A stretch of DNA of 64,000 nucleotides from CAYHHI01 sp964356335 (GCA_964356335.1 CAYHHI010000012.1:8142-72141); one strand, 5' to 3'; shown: positions 26,219-35,547, counted from the stretch's first letter. Translations and numbers: made by a program. The notes: generated by a model from the letters alone, not told the origin.

Positions 26219-27049
26219 TCAACCCTTCAACGCTCCCCGCGTTACGTCTTGAATCACGTACCTCTGGAAGACTGTCGAAAGAACCACCAGGGGTATACTC
26301 ACCAGGGCGGATGCCGCCATGATGTATCCCCAGGGTATCTCCCCGTGCAGACCCTCAAAGAGGGCAATACCCACAGGAATCGTCCGTGCGTGGTGGTCCG
26401 TTGTGAGCATGAGAGCAAAGAGGAATTCGTTGAACGCCGCTATGAAAATGAGAAGTATTGCAGAGAGGACCCCAGGGGCCGAGATCGGTAAGATCACCTT
26501 GCGAAATACGGTGAAGCGCCCGGCGCCGTCAACCAGGGCGGCGTCATCGAAATCCCGCGGGATCTGCATTATGTAGCTCAGAAGAATCCAGAAGGCCAGG
26601 GGTATCGTCCACGCTATGTAGGGAAGGATGAGCGCCGGATAGGTATTGATTAGACCGGCGAAGCGCATCAGCTTGTACAGGTAGCCGATGATGCTTATCT
26701 GCGGGAACATCGAGAAGGCCAGGACGGCAAGGGCGAACAGCACACGGCCACGGAAGTCAATCCGCGAGACTGCGTAGGCGGCGACGGCAGCTACGAGGGC
26801 GCAGGCGGTACTGACGATCCCTCCTACCGCGAGACTGTTCTTGATGTATCCGAGGAAGTGCAGAGACTTGATAGTCAGGATATCTCCGTAGTTTTTGAGG
26901 GTCACTCGAAATGCAACCCCATGCCCGAGAAAGTCGGGATTCCGGCTGAACGAGACCGTGAGCATCCAGATAAAAGGAGCCAGCGAAAAGACAATCAGGA
27001 AGCCGATGCCAGCCACGAGGAGAATGGTTCTTACGCCTTTCTCGTTCAT
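26219..27049 (-). CDS. Sugar ABC transporter permease, MalG type
   Basis: A 276-aa inner-membrane permease with six hydrophobic segments. The ATPase-docking EAA loop reads DAALVDGAGRFTVFRKVILP, characteristic of MalG/CUT1 permeases. It forms a heterodimer with the MalF-type protein whose gene overlaps it by 4 bp. No ATPase gene follows; the 148 bp downstream are empty. Confidence 0.95.
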   Translation of the reverse strand: MNEKGVRTILLVAGIGFLIVFSLAPFIWMLTVSFSRNPDFLGHGVAFRVTLKNYGDILTIKSLHFLGYIKNSLAVGGIVSTACALVAAVAAYAVSRIDFRGRVLFALAVLAFSMFPQISIIGYLYKLMRFAGLINTYPALILPYIAWTIPLAFWILLSYIMQIPRDFDDAALVDGAGRFTVFRKVILPISAPGVLSAILLIFIAAFNEFLFALMLTTDHHARTIPVGIALFEGLHGEIPWGYIMAASALVSIPLVVLSTVFQRYVIQDVTRGALKG

Positions 27050-27939
27050 CGTAAGGCCTTTCCGAAGCCACCTGCCCTGAGATATGAGATCGAAAGCAAG
27101 AAGGCCAGGAGAAAGACAACGACAGCTATTGTTGACCCATATCCGAAGTCGCCCTCATTGAAAAACTTGTATCCATAAAGCGAGAGTGACGTGGTCGATC
27201 CCCCGGGTCCACCATCAGTCACAACGTAGATGAGATCAAGTATTCTGATGGCATCGATGGTTCTGAAGATGAGGGCTACGGCGACCACCGGCTTCAAGAC
27301 CGGAAGCGTGATCTTGAAGAATCTCTGGTGAAAACGGGTCCCGTCAACCTTGGCCTGCTCATAGATCTCTTCGGGAATTGTCTGAAGGCCGGCCAAGAGA
27401 ATTATGGCGACGAAGGACGTAGTCTTCCAGACGTCCGCTATGACCAGGGCGGTAAAGGCGCTGGCAGGGGTTCCAAGCCAGTTAACCGGTGCGCTCGAGA
27501 TGTGGGTGATGTGGCCAAGATAGTTGGCGAGCCCATAGCTGTAATTGTATACGAGCTCCCACGTCCTCGCCGCCACGATCGTCGGCACCGCCCACGGTAT
27601 CAACACAGTCGCCCGCAAGGCATTGCGGAAACGCAGCTTCTCATTGAGGATGAGCGCGAAAATCATGCCAAGGGTCATCTCCACGGGCACGGAGATCCCG
27701 ACGAACAGGACCGTGAACGTCAATGATCGCCAGAAATTGGAATCACCCAAAAGCCTTTGGTAGTTTGAAAGAAAGACGAATCTGTGCGGAAGATAGGTCA
27801 CATCGCGGAAAAGGCTTGTCCAGAAAGTTCCCAGGACCGGCACGACCACGAACACCAGGATAGTAAGCGCCAGCGGGAGAATGAAGCCGTATGCGGCCAA
27901 ACGCTCCCTGCCCGATCGCGGCATTGGAATCGTGCGCAA
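27046..27939 (-). CDS. Sugar ABC transporter permease, MalF type
   Basis: A 297-aa permease with six membrane segments and the EAA loop YEQAKVDGTRFHQRFFKITLP. The long frame starts inside the binding-protein gene at 28041. I place the start at the TTG at 27939, which has GGAG 5 nt upstream and lies 10 bp after the binding-protein stop. An ATG at 27924 without a ribosome site is the alternative. Together with the MalG-type protein it forms the channel of a CUT1-like carbohydrate importer. Confidence 0.88.
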   Translation of the reverse strand: MRTIPMPRSGRERLAAYGFILPLALTILVFVVVPVLGTFWTSLFRDVTYLPHRFVFLSNYQRLLGDSNFWRSLTFTVLFVGISVPVEMTLGMIFALILNEKLRFRNALRATVLIPWAVPTIVAARTWELVYNYSYGLANYLGHITHISSAPVNWLGTPASAFTALVIADVWKTTSFVAIILLAGLQTIPEEIYEQAKVDGTRFHQRFFKITLPVLKPVVAVALIFRTIDAIRILDLIYVVTDGGPGGSTTSLSLYGYKFFNEGDFGYGSTIAVVVFLLAFLLSISYLRAGGFGKALR

Positions 27940-27949
27940 CCCGGCTCCC

Positions 27950-29239
27950 TTATTGCTTGTAAGTCTCGACCACGGCACGCGCTTCGCTCTGGGCCTGCCG
28001 GAGCGCCGCCTCCGGCGTGGTAATTCCTGAGAGAGCGGCATTCACCTTTGCCTGGAGAACTCGGGATAAGAGACTATAGTAAGGCACACTCGGACGCGCT
28101 GAAGCCGTGGTGAAGACTCCCTTCAGGGTGACCAGGTGGGGTGCGCGCCTGAGAAGCTCCTGTGCATCGTAGACGTCCTGCCTGGCTGGATTCCACCCGA
28201 GGTTGAGAGCAAAGCCGAGCTGGGTGTCCCGCGCGATTATGAACTTCACCAGCTCCCAGCTTGCCTTCTTGTTATCGCTCGACCTTGAAATGCCGGCGTG
28301 CCAGCCCCCGAGCGCGGCGACATGCCTGCCCATCTCGGCGCGCGGCAGAAGTGAGATGCCAACCTTGCCTTTGACTCGAGAGCCACCGCTCTCGTGGAGC
28401 CCCCAAGCATAAGGCCAGTTTCTCTCAAACAGGGCGCTGCCTCCCTCGAAGAAGGTCCGCACCTCTTCTTCCTTCATCTCGGTGTAAGTGTTAGGAGGGG
28501 ATATCCTGTAAGTAGTGATAAGATCCCTCATGAATTGCAGAGCGCCTATGTTCTCGGGCCTGTCAAGTGTAAGGTTTCCAGCGCGGTCAACAAGGCCTCC
28601 CCCGTTGGAGACCGCGAATTCAAGGAAGTCGCAGACGAGGCCTTCATACTGGGCACCCTGCCACACGAAACCCCAGAAGTCTGGATTGGCCGCCCGCTCG
28701 CCTTCCTGGACTGTACCTGCCATGTCCACAAGATCGCGCCACGTTTCTGGAGGGCCATCGTAGCCGTATTTCTCGATCAGGTCGGTTCTGTAATAGAGAA
28801 GTCCCGCATCGACATAGACGGGGAGAGCGACAACCTGGCCCACATACTTGTCAGCGAAGTCGATCATGCCAGGAAAAAAGGGGCTCAGGTCGAAACTGTC
28901 CTCGACCATGTAAGTGTCGAGAGGTTCGAGCCAGCCGGATGCTGCAAACTGGCCGATCCAGATGATATCCATGAGAAAGACGTCCGGGTCCCTCTCGTCC
29001 GCCTTGAGCGGCACGATAAGGCTCTGCCTGCGCTGGTCGGTGTCCGTGGGCTGCCTCATAAGACTGACCTGGACGCCTGAGGTCTCACCGAATTCGCGGA
29101 CGATCTTCTCCCAGTAGTCGAGTTCAGCCGGCGCACCTCCTATCATCAGGGTCACCTGGGGCTTCTCCTCTGTGCAGGATGCCGTGAGAACCGCGAGTGC
29201 AAGCAGAGAGCATGCGAATAATCCAGAGAGCCTTCTCAT
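27950..29239 (-). CDS. Sugar ABC transporter substrate-binding lipoprotein (family 1)
   Basis: A 429-aa periplasmic binding protein. The lipoprotein signal peptide (MRRLSGLFACSLLALAVLTASC) has its lipobox Cys at residue 22. The mature part has the family-1 layout: VTLMIGGAPAELDYWEKIV strand, DVFLMDIIWIGQFA, VVALPVYVDAGLLYYR and ALFERNWPYAW. AGGAGG lies 9 nt before the ATG at 29239, which decides against the 51-residue longer frame. It captures a sugar or oligosaccharide for the two downstream permeases. The substrate cannot be read. Confidence 0.95.
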   Translation of the reverse strand: MRRLSGLFACSLLALAVLTASCTEEKPQVTLMIGGAPAELDYWEKIVREFGETSGVQVSLMRQPTDTDQRRQSLIVPLKADERDPDVFLMDIIWIGQFAASGWLEPLDTYMVEDSFDLSPFFPGMIDFADKYVGQVVALPVYVDAGLLYYRTDLIEKYGYDGPPETWRDLVDMAGTVQEGERAANPDFWGFVWQGAQYEGLVCDFLEFAVSNGGGLVDRAGNLTLDRPENIGALQFMRDLITTYRISPPNTYTEMKEEEVRTFFEGGSALFERNWPYAWGLHESGGSRVKGKVGISLLPRAEMGRHVAALGGWHAGISRSSDNKKASWELVKFIIARDTQLGFALNLGWNPARQDVYDAQELLRRAPHLVTLKGVFTTASARPSVPYYSLLSRVLQAKVNAALSGITTPEAALRQAQSEARAVVETYKQ

Positions 29240-29343
29240 CTGTTTGGTCCTCCTGTTAAGCCTTTCCCCATAGAACCCTTCTACGGTCCTTACAATCCGG
29301 CGCACTCCCATGAGCAGTGACACCGGTGCGACTCCGCGGGGTA

Positions 29344-30516
29344 TCATCTGTCCCGTGTCACAGGACATTTCGATACGGTACCATCGGACCATTCAACATC
29401 CGGAAATGCGGGTGGAAGGCGATCACCAACCAGCCGCGCGCGCCCCACCGCATACTCCAGGGTTTTTGTCTCGCCGGGTGCGAAGACAATCACAGGCGTT
29501 CTGGCAAGCAAAGTCCGGAACCCACCGTCCAGCACCCTCGTCGTGTCGACGGCGATCCGAGGACTGTCATAGTCAAGCGACGCTACTCCCTCACCCGTGG
29601 AGTCCATCCAGGCAAATTGATTGGGAACTATGCCCTGCTTCGGATTGAAACAGACAAAGGCGGCCAGGAATTCCAATCTTCCGCTCCCGAAGTCGGCCTT
29701 GAGTGTGGGAGATATGTATGACGAAGTCCCATCCGGCAGGGTATCACTATCAATCGCCAGAGGATTACCGAGATCAATCATCCCGGCGAAGTAGCCGAGG
29801 TGTTCGGCATCGAATGCTCTCTGCCCTGTGACAAGGCCGTGACCCGGTGCGAAGCCTACGTCGTGCTTGCTTCCCTCAGCTCCTGCCCGAGGATGGTTGG
29901 ACCAGATCAACCTGACAGAGTCCGGTGCCTGGCCAAGCCAGGTGAAGTCATAACGAATGATGAAACAGGGCTTTCCACGCCGCATCATTATGGTCCGCAT
30001 AATGCCAACCGTATCGCGAGTCCCCGTGTTCTTGACGAACCGCCATGTCTGCTGCCATGAGATGGAGTCCACCGTCTCCTCGGTCTTCGTGAGTTCGATG
30101 TCTTTGATCTGGCTGTTTGCGCCCTGGGTGGTGACATCGGTGGCGCTTTCGAAAATCTCGCGCCGGTCCTCGAGCTCGAGTCGGTCGAAGCGCAAGAGCC
30201 TCTTGTGCGTGGCTCTGTTTATTCCGGTGGTCGGTCCCCATAATCTGAGATGAGGATTGACATCAGTGACCCACTGCAGATAGAGGGAGAGCGTGTCTCC
30301 GGTCTCATCGACCTCGATGAAGTCGTACCCGCTGTCGTTCTTGGCATTGTTGTACCAGCGGGTAAAGATGGTATCACGTTGGGTGCCTCGGGGGTGGAGC
30401 GTGAGCGAGCTTCCACAAGCGCCATTCTGAGACATGTGTGAGTGAGCGCCTTTTGGGGTTTTCAAGGCGGCGCAGTCGAGGCCGATTCCCGGAGCAAAAA
30501 GAACAAGGCCCGCCAA
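29344..30516 (-). CDS. Secreted protein of unknown function, start uncertain
   Basis: The product is about 390 residues, rich in beta-strand patterns (SLYLQWVTDVN, CFIIRYDFTW, LEFLAAFVCFN), with a hydrophobic N-terminus (LLAGLVLFAPGIGLDC) that suggests export and possibly a lipobox-like Cys. The frame is open back through tRNA-Pro to 30657, but that part is tRNA. Downstream of the tRNA the first usable codon is TTG at 30516, with no clear ribosome site; ATG at 30435 would lose the hydrophobic segment. It precedes the sugar importer by 105 bp. The sandwich-like strands suggest a sugar-related periplasmic protein. That is inference only. Confidence 0.55.
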   Translation of the reverse strand: MAGLVLFAPGIGLDCAALKTPKGAHSHMSQNGACGSSLTLHPRGTQRDTIFTRWYNNAKNDSGYDFIEVDETGDTLSLYLQWVTDVNPHLRLWGPTTGINRATHKRLLRFDRLELEDRREIFESATDVTTQGANSQIKDIELTKTEETVDSISWQQTWRFVKNTGTRDTVGIMRTIMMRRGKPCFIIRYDFTWLGQAPDSVRLIWSNHPRAGAEGSKHDVGFAPGHGLVTGQRAFDAEHLGYFAGMIDLGNPLAIDSDTLPDGTSSYISPTLKADFGSGRLEFLAAFVCFNPKQGIVPNQFAWMDSTGEGVASLDYDSPRIAVDTTRVLDGGFRTLLARTPVIVFAPGETKTLEYAVGRARLVGDRLPPAFPDVEWSDGTVSKCPVTRDR

Positions 30517-30551
30517 CAGTGCGCGGAGTGATAATGACCACCTAAATGGAC

Positions 30552-30628
30552 TGGTCGGGGCGACTGGATTTGAACCAGCGACCACTGGCCCCCCATGCCA
30601 GTGCGCTACCAGGCTGCGCCACGCCCCG
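30552..30628 (-). tRNA. tRNA-Pro (GGG)
   Basis: Cloverleaf on the minus strand: acceptor CGGGGCG/CGCCCCG, anticodon stem CTGGC/GCCAG with loop ATGGGGG (anticodon GGG), and T arm GCTGG-TTCAAAT-CCAGT. Discriminator A, CCA encoded. It lies 70 bp after merR and just before the unknown secreted protein. It is a second proline isoacceptor beside the CGG gene at 23421. Confidence 0.95.
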
Positions 30629-30698
30629 ACCTTTCCATTCGATTTAGAAGGTATCACAACCTACACCAGGCTTCAAGCCCAAATTGGGCGACACGAGA

Positions 30699-31055
30699 TC
30701 AACTGCTCTCGAGTATCTCCTTCATCTCGAGAAGGTCTTTGCTGAGAGATTCAAGCAGATCATCCCGTTTGCTCTTCTTGGCGTGCTTCGGGACCTCGGG
30801 GTTTCCTTTGGCCTGAGGCAGCTTCTTCTTTGCCCCGGAGATCGTAAACCCATCCTCGTACAGAAGCTTCTTGATAAGAAGGACGATCTTTATGTCGCCC
30901 GAGCGGTAAATGCGGTTGCCGGCACGGTTCTTCTTTGGCCTCAGGGCCTTGAACTCGGTCTCCCAGTAACGGAGAACATGAGGCCTGACACCGGTGATGC
31001 CGGCGACCTCGGTGATTGAATAATAGAGCCTGGTGGGCGCCTTCTTTCTCATCAT
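30699..31055 (-). CDS. Small MerR-family transcriptional regulator
   Basis: A 118-aa protein. The winged HTH of the MerR family spans residues 8-75 (YYSITEVAGITGVRPHVLRYWE, RSGDIKIVLLIKKLLYEDG). There is no effector domain; the tail is short, charged and helical. It resembles the HspR/MlrA-like short MerR proteins found after gpsA in several bacteria. The ribosome site GAGGAG precedes ATG ATG. It lies 13 bp from gpsA in the der-plsY-gpsA operon. The target is unknown. Confidence 0.88.
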   Translation of the reverse strand: MMRKKAPTRLYYSITEVAGITGVRPHVLRYWETEFKALRPKKNRAGNRIYRSGDIKIVLLIKKLLYEDGFTISGAKKKLPQAKGNPEVPKHAKKSKRDDLLESLSKDLLEMKEILESS

Positions 31056-31068
31056 TGCTCTCCTCGTT

Positions 31069-32085
31069 CTACCACCACATCTCTGGTTTTCGGCTTCTCA
31101 GCATCAAATCCTTGATTGCCTGCTTCGCAGGCTTTGCTTCGAATAGTATCTGATAAACCTCCGACGCAATCGGCATTTCGACTCCATAGTGTTCGGCGAG
31201 CCTCACCGCGCTGCGAGCGGTACGCACCCCCTCTGCAACCATTACCATGCCGGCGAGTACTTCGTCCAAGGTCTTCCCCTTGGCCATCTCTTCGCCCACG
31301 TAGCGGTTCCGGCTATGCCTTGAAATGCATGTGGTGATCAAGTCTCCAATTCCCGCGAGCCCGGAAAAAGTCTCCTGTCTTGCTCCCATCTTGACGCCGA
31401 GGCGGGTTATCTCGGCAAGTCCTCTGGTGAGAAGGGCTCCCTTGGTATTGTCTCCGAAGCCGAGGCCATCACAAATGCCGGCTGCGATCGCCACCACATT
31501 CTTGAGCGAGACCCCGACCTCCACACCGACCACATCTGTGTTGGTATAGACCCTGAAGGCGGGTGTCATGAAGATCTCCTGGACGGTCTCGGCCGTCGTC
31601 TGGCTGGTTGATGAAGCCACAACGGCCGTGGGAAGCCCGCGGCTGACTTCTTCTGCATGGCTTGGGCCCACGAGGACCGCGATCCTATCTCCGGCCATGT
31701 GGAGAGCTTCCCGAGCAACCTCGGACATGCGCTTGAGGCTTCCTTCTTCCAAGCCTTTTGTGGCGATAGTTACTACCCGGCTCTTATCGAGGAAACCTTC
31801 GGCCTTGCGGGCGGTTTCCCTCAAGACATGTGAAGGTACGACCAAGAGGGTGTGATCACTGGACCGGTACGCCTCATCTATGCTGGACGTGATCAGGACT
31901 TCATCAGGTATATGAATGCCCGGAAGCATTGCGATGTTCTCACGGTGCTCTCGCAGCGCCCGAGCCCTCTCAGGGAAGAATTCCCACATTGCAACTCTGT
32001 GACCCTTAGAGGCAAGAAGGATCGCTAGGGCAGTTCCCCAGCTCCCGCCGCCGAGTACCGTTATTGCCTTGCGAGGCTCCGTCAT
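31069..32085 (-). CDS. gpsA: Glycerol-3-phosphate dehydrogenase [NAD(P)+]
   Basis: A 338-aa cytoplasmic enzyme reducing dihydroxyacetone phosphate to sn-glycerol-3-phosphate for phospholipid synthesis. It has the Rossmann motif VLGGGSWGTALAILLASKGH, VVPSHVLRE, the catalytic Lys region SLKNVVAIAAGICDGLGFGDN, and TRGLAEITRLG. Full length. It overlaps plsY by 4 bp, so the product of GpsA is handed to PlsY in the same operon. Confidence 0.97.
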   Translation of the reverse strand: MTEPRKAITVLGGGSWGTALAILLASKGHRVAMWEFFPERARALREHRENIAMLPGIHIPDEVLITSSIDEAYRSSDHTLLVVPSHVLRETARKAEGFLDKSRVVTIATKGLEEGSLKRMSEVAREALHMAGDRIAVLVGPSHAEEVSRGLPTAVVASSTSQTTAETVQEIFMTPAFRVYTNTDVVGVEVGVSLKNVVAIAAGICDGLGFGDNTKGALLTRGLAEITRLGVKMGARQETFSGLAGIGDLITTCISRHSRNRYVGEEMAKGKTLDEVLAGMVMVAEGVRTARSAVRLAEHYGVEMPIASEVYQILFEAKPAKQAIKDLMLRSRKPEMWW

Positions 32086-32816
32086 GGCTTCTCCTCACCG
32101 TTGCGTCGAGCGCCTGAGGCTGCGCCATTTGAGCCCAGACTGCCATCGGCCTTGCGCGGGGCTTCGCCGGGGCAAGCGATGCCGCTTGAATCTGGGCCAG
32201 GTGTGCGCAGTCGTCCAACCCGATGCTCTCCACCCTGGACCAGGCGCTTAATGTTGGACCTGTGGCGCACGAAGACGATCACAGCAACTACCAGAGCCAG
32301 ATAGAACACTGGATCCCGCGAATACTCCGATGGGCCGAACACCGCGACCAGGACCGGGAGCGCGGCCGCTGCCGCGAGTGAGCCCAGAGAGACATATCGC
32401 CAAATGGCCAAGAGCCCAGCCCATATGCCGATCGAGACCGCAGTGGCAAGAGGCGCAAGGCCCAGGAACACCCCGGCCCCGGTGGCGACTCCCTTGCCTC
32501 CTTTCAGTCTCATGAAAATGCTCGCAACACTGCCCAGGATCACCCCCACGGCGCAGATGAACCTCAAGTACGTGACGTGAAAGGTGTCCGGCCCAAGCAT
32601 CGGTACCATCCGCGTCCCCAAGAAGCCTTTGCCGGCATCCAGAAGGAAGACCAGTAAGGCGATGCGGAAACCGAGTGCCCGGTAGATGTTGGTCGAACCG
32701 ATGTTACCACTTCCGAGCTGGCGCAAGTCGAATCCCTTCGCCTTAGCGATAATGAAACCAAAGGGGATTGAACCGATTGTGTATGAAGCCAGGGCCAAAA
32801 GCAGTATCTCCAACAT
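32082..32816 (-). CDS. plsY: Glycerol-3-phosphate acyltransferase PlsY, with C-terminal extension
   Basis: A 244-aa integral membrane enzyme transferring acyl from acyl-phosphate to glycerol-3-phosphate. It has the motifs GSGNIGSTNIYRALG and KGGKGVATGAGVFLGL, and about six membrane segments. Typical PlsY has about 200 residues. Here about 45 residues follow the last conserved RHRSNIKRLVQGGEHR motif (Gly/Ala/Pro-rich and charged, no recognised domain). It is flanked by der (1 bp) and gpsA (4-bp overlap). Confidence 0.95.
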   Translation of the reverse strand: MLEILLLALASYTIGSIPFGFIIAKAKGFDLRQLGSGNIGSTNIYRALGFRIALLVFLLDAGKGFLGTRMVPMLGPDTFHVTYLRFICAVGVILGSVASIFMRLKGGKGVATGAGVFLGLAPLATAVSIGIWAGLLAIWRYVSLGSLAAAAALPVLVAVFGPSEYSRDPVFYLALVVAVIVFVRHRSNIKRLVQGGEHRVGRLRTPGPDSSGIACPGEAPRKADGSLGSNGAASGARRNGEEKP

Positions 32817-32817
32817 C

Positions 32818-34137
32818 CTACTTGCTCTTCCTCACGCGTATCCTCAAGGGGCTGCCCTCGAAGCCATGAATGGTTCTTATCACCTTTTCAACGTGCCGCT
32901 TATAGGTCTCGGTGAAAAGCGACGGATCATTGACGAAGAGGCTGAATGCCGGCGGCCTGCTTCCCGTCTGGGCAGCATAGTAAATCCTCGGGAAGCCTAC
33001 GCCCTTGCCGGATGCCGGCTTTCTCTCAAATGCCGATAGAATCGCCCGGTTCAGAATCCCCGTGGGAATCCTCACATCCAGTTCAGTATGCACGTGCAGG
33101 CACATCTCAAGAAGTGCTTTGAGGCCTTCTCCCGTCAGGCACGAGATGAATAAGACGGGAAGATAGGAAGCGCTCCGCAGCCTGGCCCGGGTGTGACTGA
33201 GAAAGGCCTTTTTGTCCTTGGGGTCTCTGAGGTCCCACTTGTTCCAGGCGAGCACCATGCCTTTGCCTGCCTTCTCGACATAGGATGCGATCACCAGGTC
33301 CTGCTTGGCGACTTTAGACTCGGGATCGAGCATGAGAACAACGACGTCAGCGCGCTCAATGGCACTTATGGACCTCAGGTTGGCGTGTTTTTCGAGGTCC
33401 GTGTCAGTCTTGGATTTTCTCCGGAGGCCCGCCGTGTCAACGAGTCTCACGAGACCATGCCTTGTCTCGAGGAAAGTGTCTATGGAATCCCTCGTCGTTC
33501 CGGGCTTGTCATGAACGATCACGGCCTCGCTGCCCGTGAGCTTGTTTACAAGCGAAGACTTGCCGACATTGGGTTTTCCGACCACTGCGATCGCGGCCAC
33601 CTGTTCTTCTTGCGTCTCGACACCGGGGATTCTGTTGGATATCGCATCGAGAAGCTCGCCTGTATTTATGCCATGCTCGGCAGAAACCTTCACAAACTCG
33701 CCGAGGCCAAGTTCATAGAATTCGGATGCCTGGGCCTCCGCTTTCTTGCTGTCAATCTTGTTGACGACAAGCAGAAACTGCCCTGCCCGTCTCCGCACCA
33801 GGCCTGCAATCTCCTGGTCAAGTGGGGTGATGCCGGTAGTGCCATCCACAACAAGCACCACGAGATTCGCCTCATCAACGGCAGCCTCGACCTGTTTTCG
33901 TACGAGGGTCTCGAGTCTATCCTTTGAGCTGGGAATGAGGCCGCCGGTGTCGACCACGAAGAAACGCTTGCCTGCCCAATGGGTCTCCTTGTAGTTCCTG
34001 TCTCTTGTCACGCCGGGTTCGTCATCAACGATTGCGAGCCTTCCACGGACCACTCGATTAAACAGGGTTGACTTGCCTACGTTAGGCCGCCCCACAATGG
34101 CGACAACCGGGAGGTCACGGTACCTGCGGGGAGGCAT
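32818..34137 (-). CDS. der: Ribosome biogenesis GTPase Der (EngA)
   Basis: A 439-aa protein with two consecutive GTPase domains needed for 50S subunit assembly. G1 motifs are GRPNVGKSTLFN (first) and GKPNVGKSSLVN (second). G3 motifs are DTGG and DTAG. G4 motifs are NKID and NKWD. The C-terminal KH-like domain ends GSPLRIRVRKSK. Standard length. It lies between the DUF512 protein and plsY with almost no spacing, an arrangement also known from Clostridia. Confidence 0.98.
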   Translation of the reverse strand: MPPRRYRDLPVVAIVGRPNVGKSTLFNRVVRGRLAIVDDEPGVTRDRNYKETHWAGKRFFVVDTGGLIPSSKDRLETLVRKQVEAAVDEANLVVLVVDGTTGITPLDQEIAGLVRRRAGQFLLVVNKIDSKKAEAQASEFYELGLGEFVKVSAEHGINTGELLDAISNRIPGVETQEEQVAAIAVVGKPNVGKSSLVNKLTGSEAVIVHDKPGTTRDSIDTFLETRHGLVRLVDTAGLRRKSKTDTDLEKHANLRSISAIERADVVVLMLDPESKVAKQDLVIASYVEKAGKGMVLAWNKWDLRDPKDKKAFLSHTRARLRSASYLPVLFISCLTGEGLKALLEMCLHVHTELDVRIPTGILNRAILSAFERKPASGKGVGFPRIYYAAQTGSRPPAFSLFVNDPSLFTETYKRHVEKVIRTIHGFEGSPLRIRVRKSK

Positions 34138-34138
34138 A

Positions 34139-35527
34139 TCAACTCCTTCCCAGCAACGAGTCGAGTTGCTTCAGAGTTTGCTTGAGGCTCGAGTGAGCCA
34201 CGACAACGGGCGTCGCCAGCCCCGATCCTATCAGGGATACGTGGATGTCATCCAGGGTCACGTTGTCAGCATTGACCACATCAGGCGGGAGGACTATGGC
34301 GTCGCATCTTGGCATCCTTCTCAAGGCGTCAATCATGGCTTTTCCCGGAAGGAGACCGCTCACTGTGACGGTTGGACCGAGAAGGGTGTTCTCCACTGCG
34401 ACGACCTCGACCCTGAGGCCACGCCTTGTGAATCTCGCACCTACTTCCTCGATATAGGGTCTTGCGAGGTATCCTGTCACAAACCTCACATGCTTTCCGC
34501 GGAGGGAGGATGGTACCCTCACGGTCTTAGCCTCATCAACCAGCTGGCGCACGAGGCCCACACCATTTTCTATTTGCGGGAAATCATCGTAGTAGGAAGC
34601 GGGTGGTATCTCCAAGTCGGCAAGGGTAAACATCTCATCGGAGGCACAGACCACGCCCCTGCCGATCTTCTTCCGCATTGCGGCGTTAAGCTTCGCGACA
34701 TGTTCAACAATGGCGACCGCCAGATCACGATCAACTGGCCTGAGCTCAGGCAGACGTTGCCGGTGACGTGTCAGACCAACCGGCACAACACTGATCGAAA
34801 GAATCATACGATGGAGTCTCGAGAGATCGCCGAGAGTTCGCCGGAGGTTTTCGCCGTCGTTAAAACCAGGCACAACAACGATCTGGGTATGGAACCTTAT
34901 CCCTTGTCTGCCCAGACGCGCCAGGGCATTGAGCACCGGCACCTTGGGCCTGCGGCCCAGAAGCCTTCCGCGGACACCTTCATCGGTTGTATGGACTGAT
35001 ACATACAGAGGCGAGAGATGCATCTCGACGATCCGCCGCTCGTCCGCCGGCCGGAGATTGGTGAGCGTAAGATAGTTCCCATGAAGAAATGAGAGCCGGT
35101 AATCCTCATCCTTGAAGTAAAGCTCGGGCCTCAAGTCCGGCGGAAGCTGATCGACAAAGCAGAAGATGCACCTGTTGTCACACGGTTTCAATCCCTCCAG
35201 CCCGGTCTCTGCGCCTGTGTCCTCGGCTATGCCGCGATGGAGCGCGATCTCGTGGCAGGCGTCGCCCCGTAGCACCATGACCGTGTGCTTCGGACCAAAC
35301 GCGGCCATGTAGAAATCAAGGAAGTCATTTATGGGTGTGCCGTCGATCTCGGTGATGGTGTCACCGGGCAGCAACCCCGCCCTTTGGGCGGGCGACTTCG
35401 GTCGGACCGCGGCTACTCTGACCCCTTTGGGTGTCCCCCCGTGCCGACCCCTCGCGTCCGCATCGGCACCCTGGGTCCCGGAGGCTTTCAATCGAGCACG
35501 CTCTCGTCCAGGTGCCAGGATAGCCAC
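34139..35527 (-). CDS. DUF512 family PDZ/radical-SAM protein
   Basis: A 462-aa protein of a conserved but uncharacterised family. Residues about 35-95 form a PDZ domain (SPAQRAGLLPGDTITEIDG). The Fe-S cluster motif is CDNRCIFC with FVDQLP following, then the DUF512 C-terminal domain (VRFVTGYLARPYIEE, ENTLLGPTVTVSGLLPG). The frame is open through tRNA-Gly to 35608, but the real start is the GTG at 35527, with GGAGGAGG 4 nt upstream and 21 bp after the tRNA. It abuts der, as in many Firmicutes. The substrate is unknown. Confidence 0.9.
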   Translation of the reverse strand: MAILAPGRERARLKASGTQGADADARGRHGGTPKGVRVAAVRPKSPAQRAGLLPGDTITEIDGTPINDFLDFYMAAFGPKHTVMVLRGDACHEIALHRGIAEDTGAETGLEGLKPCDNRCIFCFVDQLPPDLRPELYFKDEDYRLSFLHGNYLTLTNLRPADERRIVEMHLSPLYVSVHTTDEGVRGRLLGRRPKVPVLNALARLGRQGIRFHTQIVVVPGFNDGENLRRTLGDLSRLHRMILSISVVPVGLTRHRQRLPELRPVDRDLAVAIVEHVAKLNAAMRKKIGRGVVCASDEMFTLADLEIPPASYYDDFPQIENGVGLVRQLVDEAKTVRVPSSLRGKHVRFVTGYLARPYIEEVGARFTRRGLRVEVVAVENTLLGPTVTVSGLLPGKAMIDALRRMPRCDAIVLPPDVVNADNVTLDDIHVSLIGSGLATPVVVAHSSLKQTLKQLDSLLGRS

Positions 35528-35547
35528 AAAGCCTCCTCCCGAAGGAG

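Noticed and set aside
30517..30657. N-terminal extension of the unknown secreted protein through 30657
   Set aside because: It covers tRNA-Pro(GGG).
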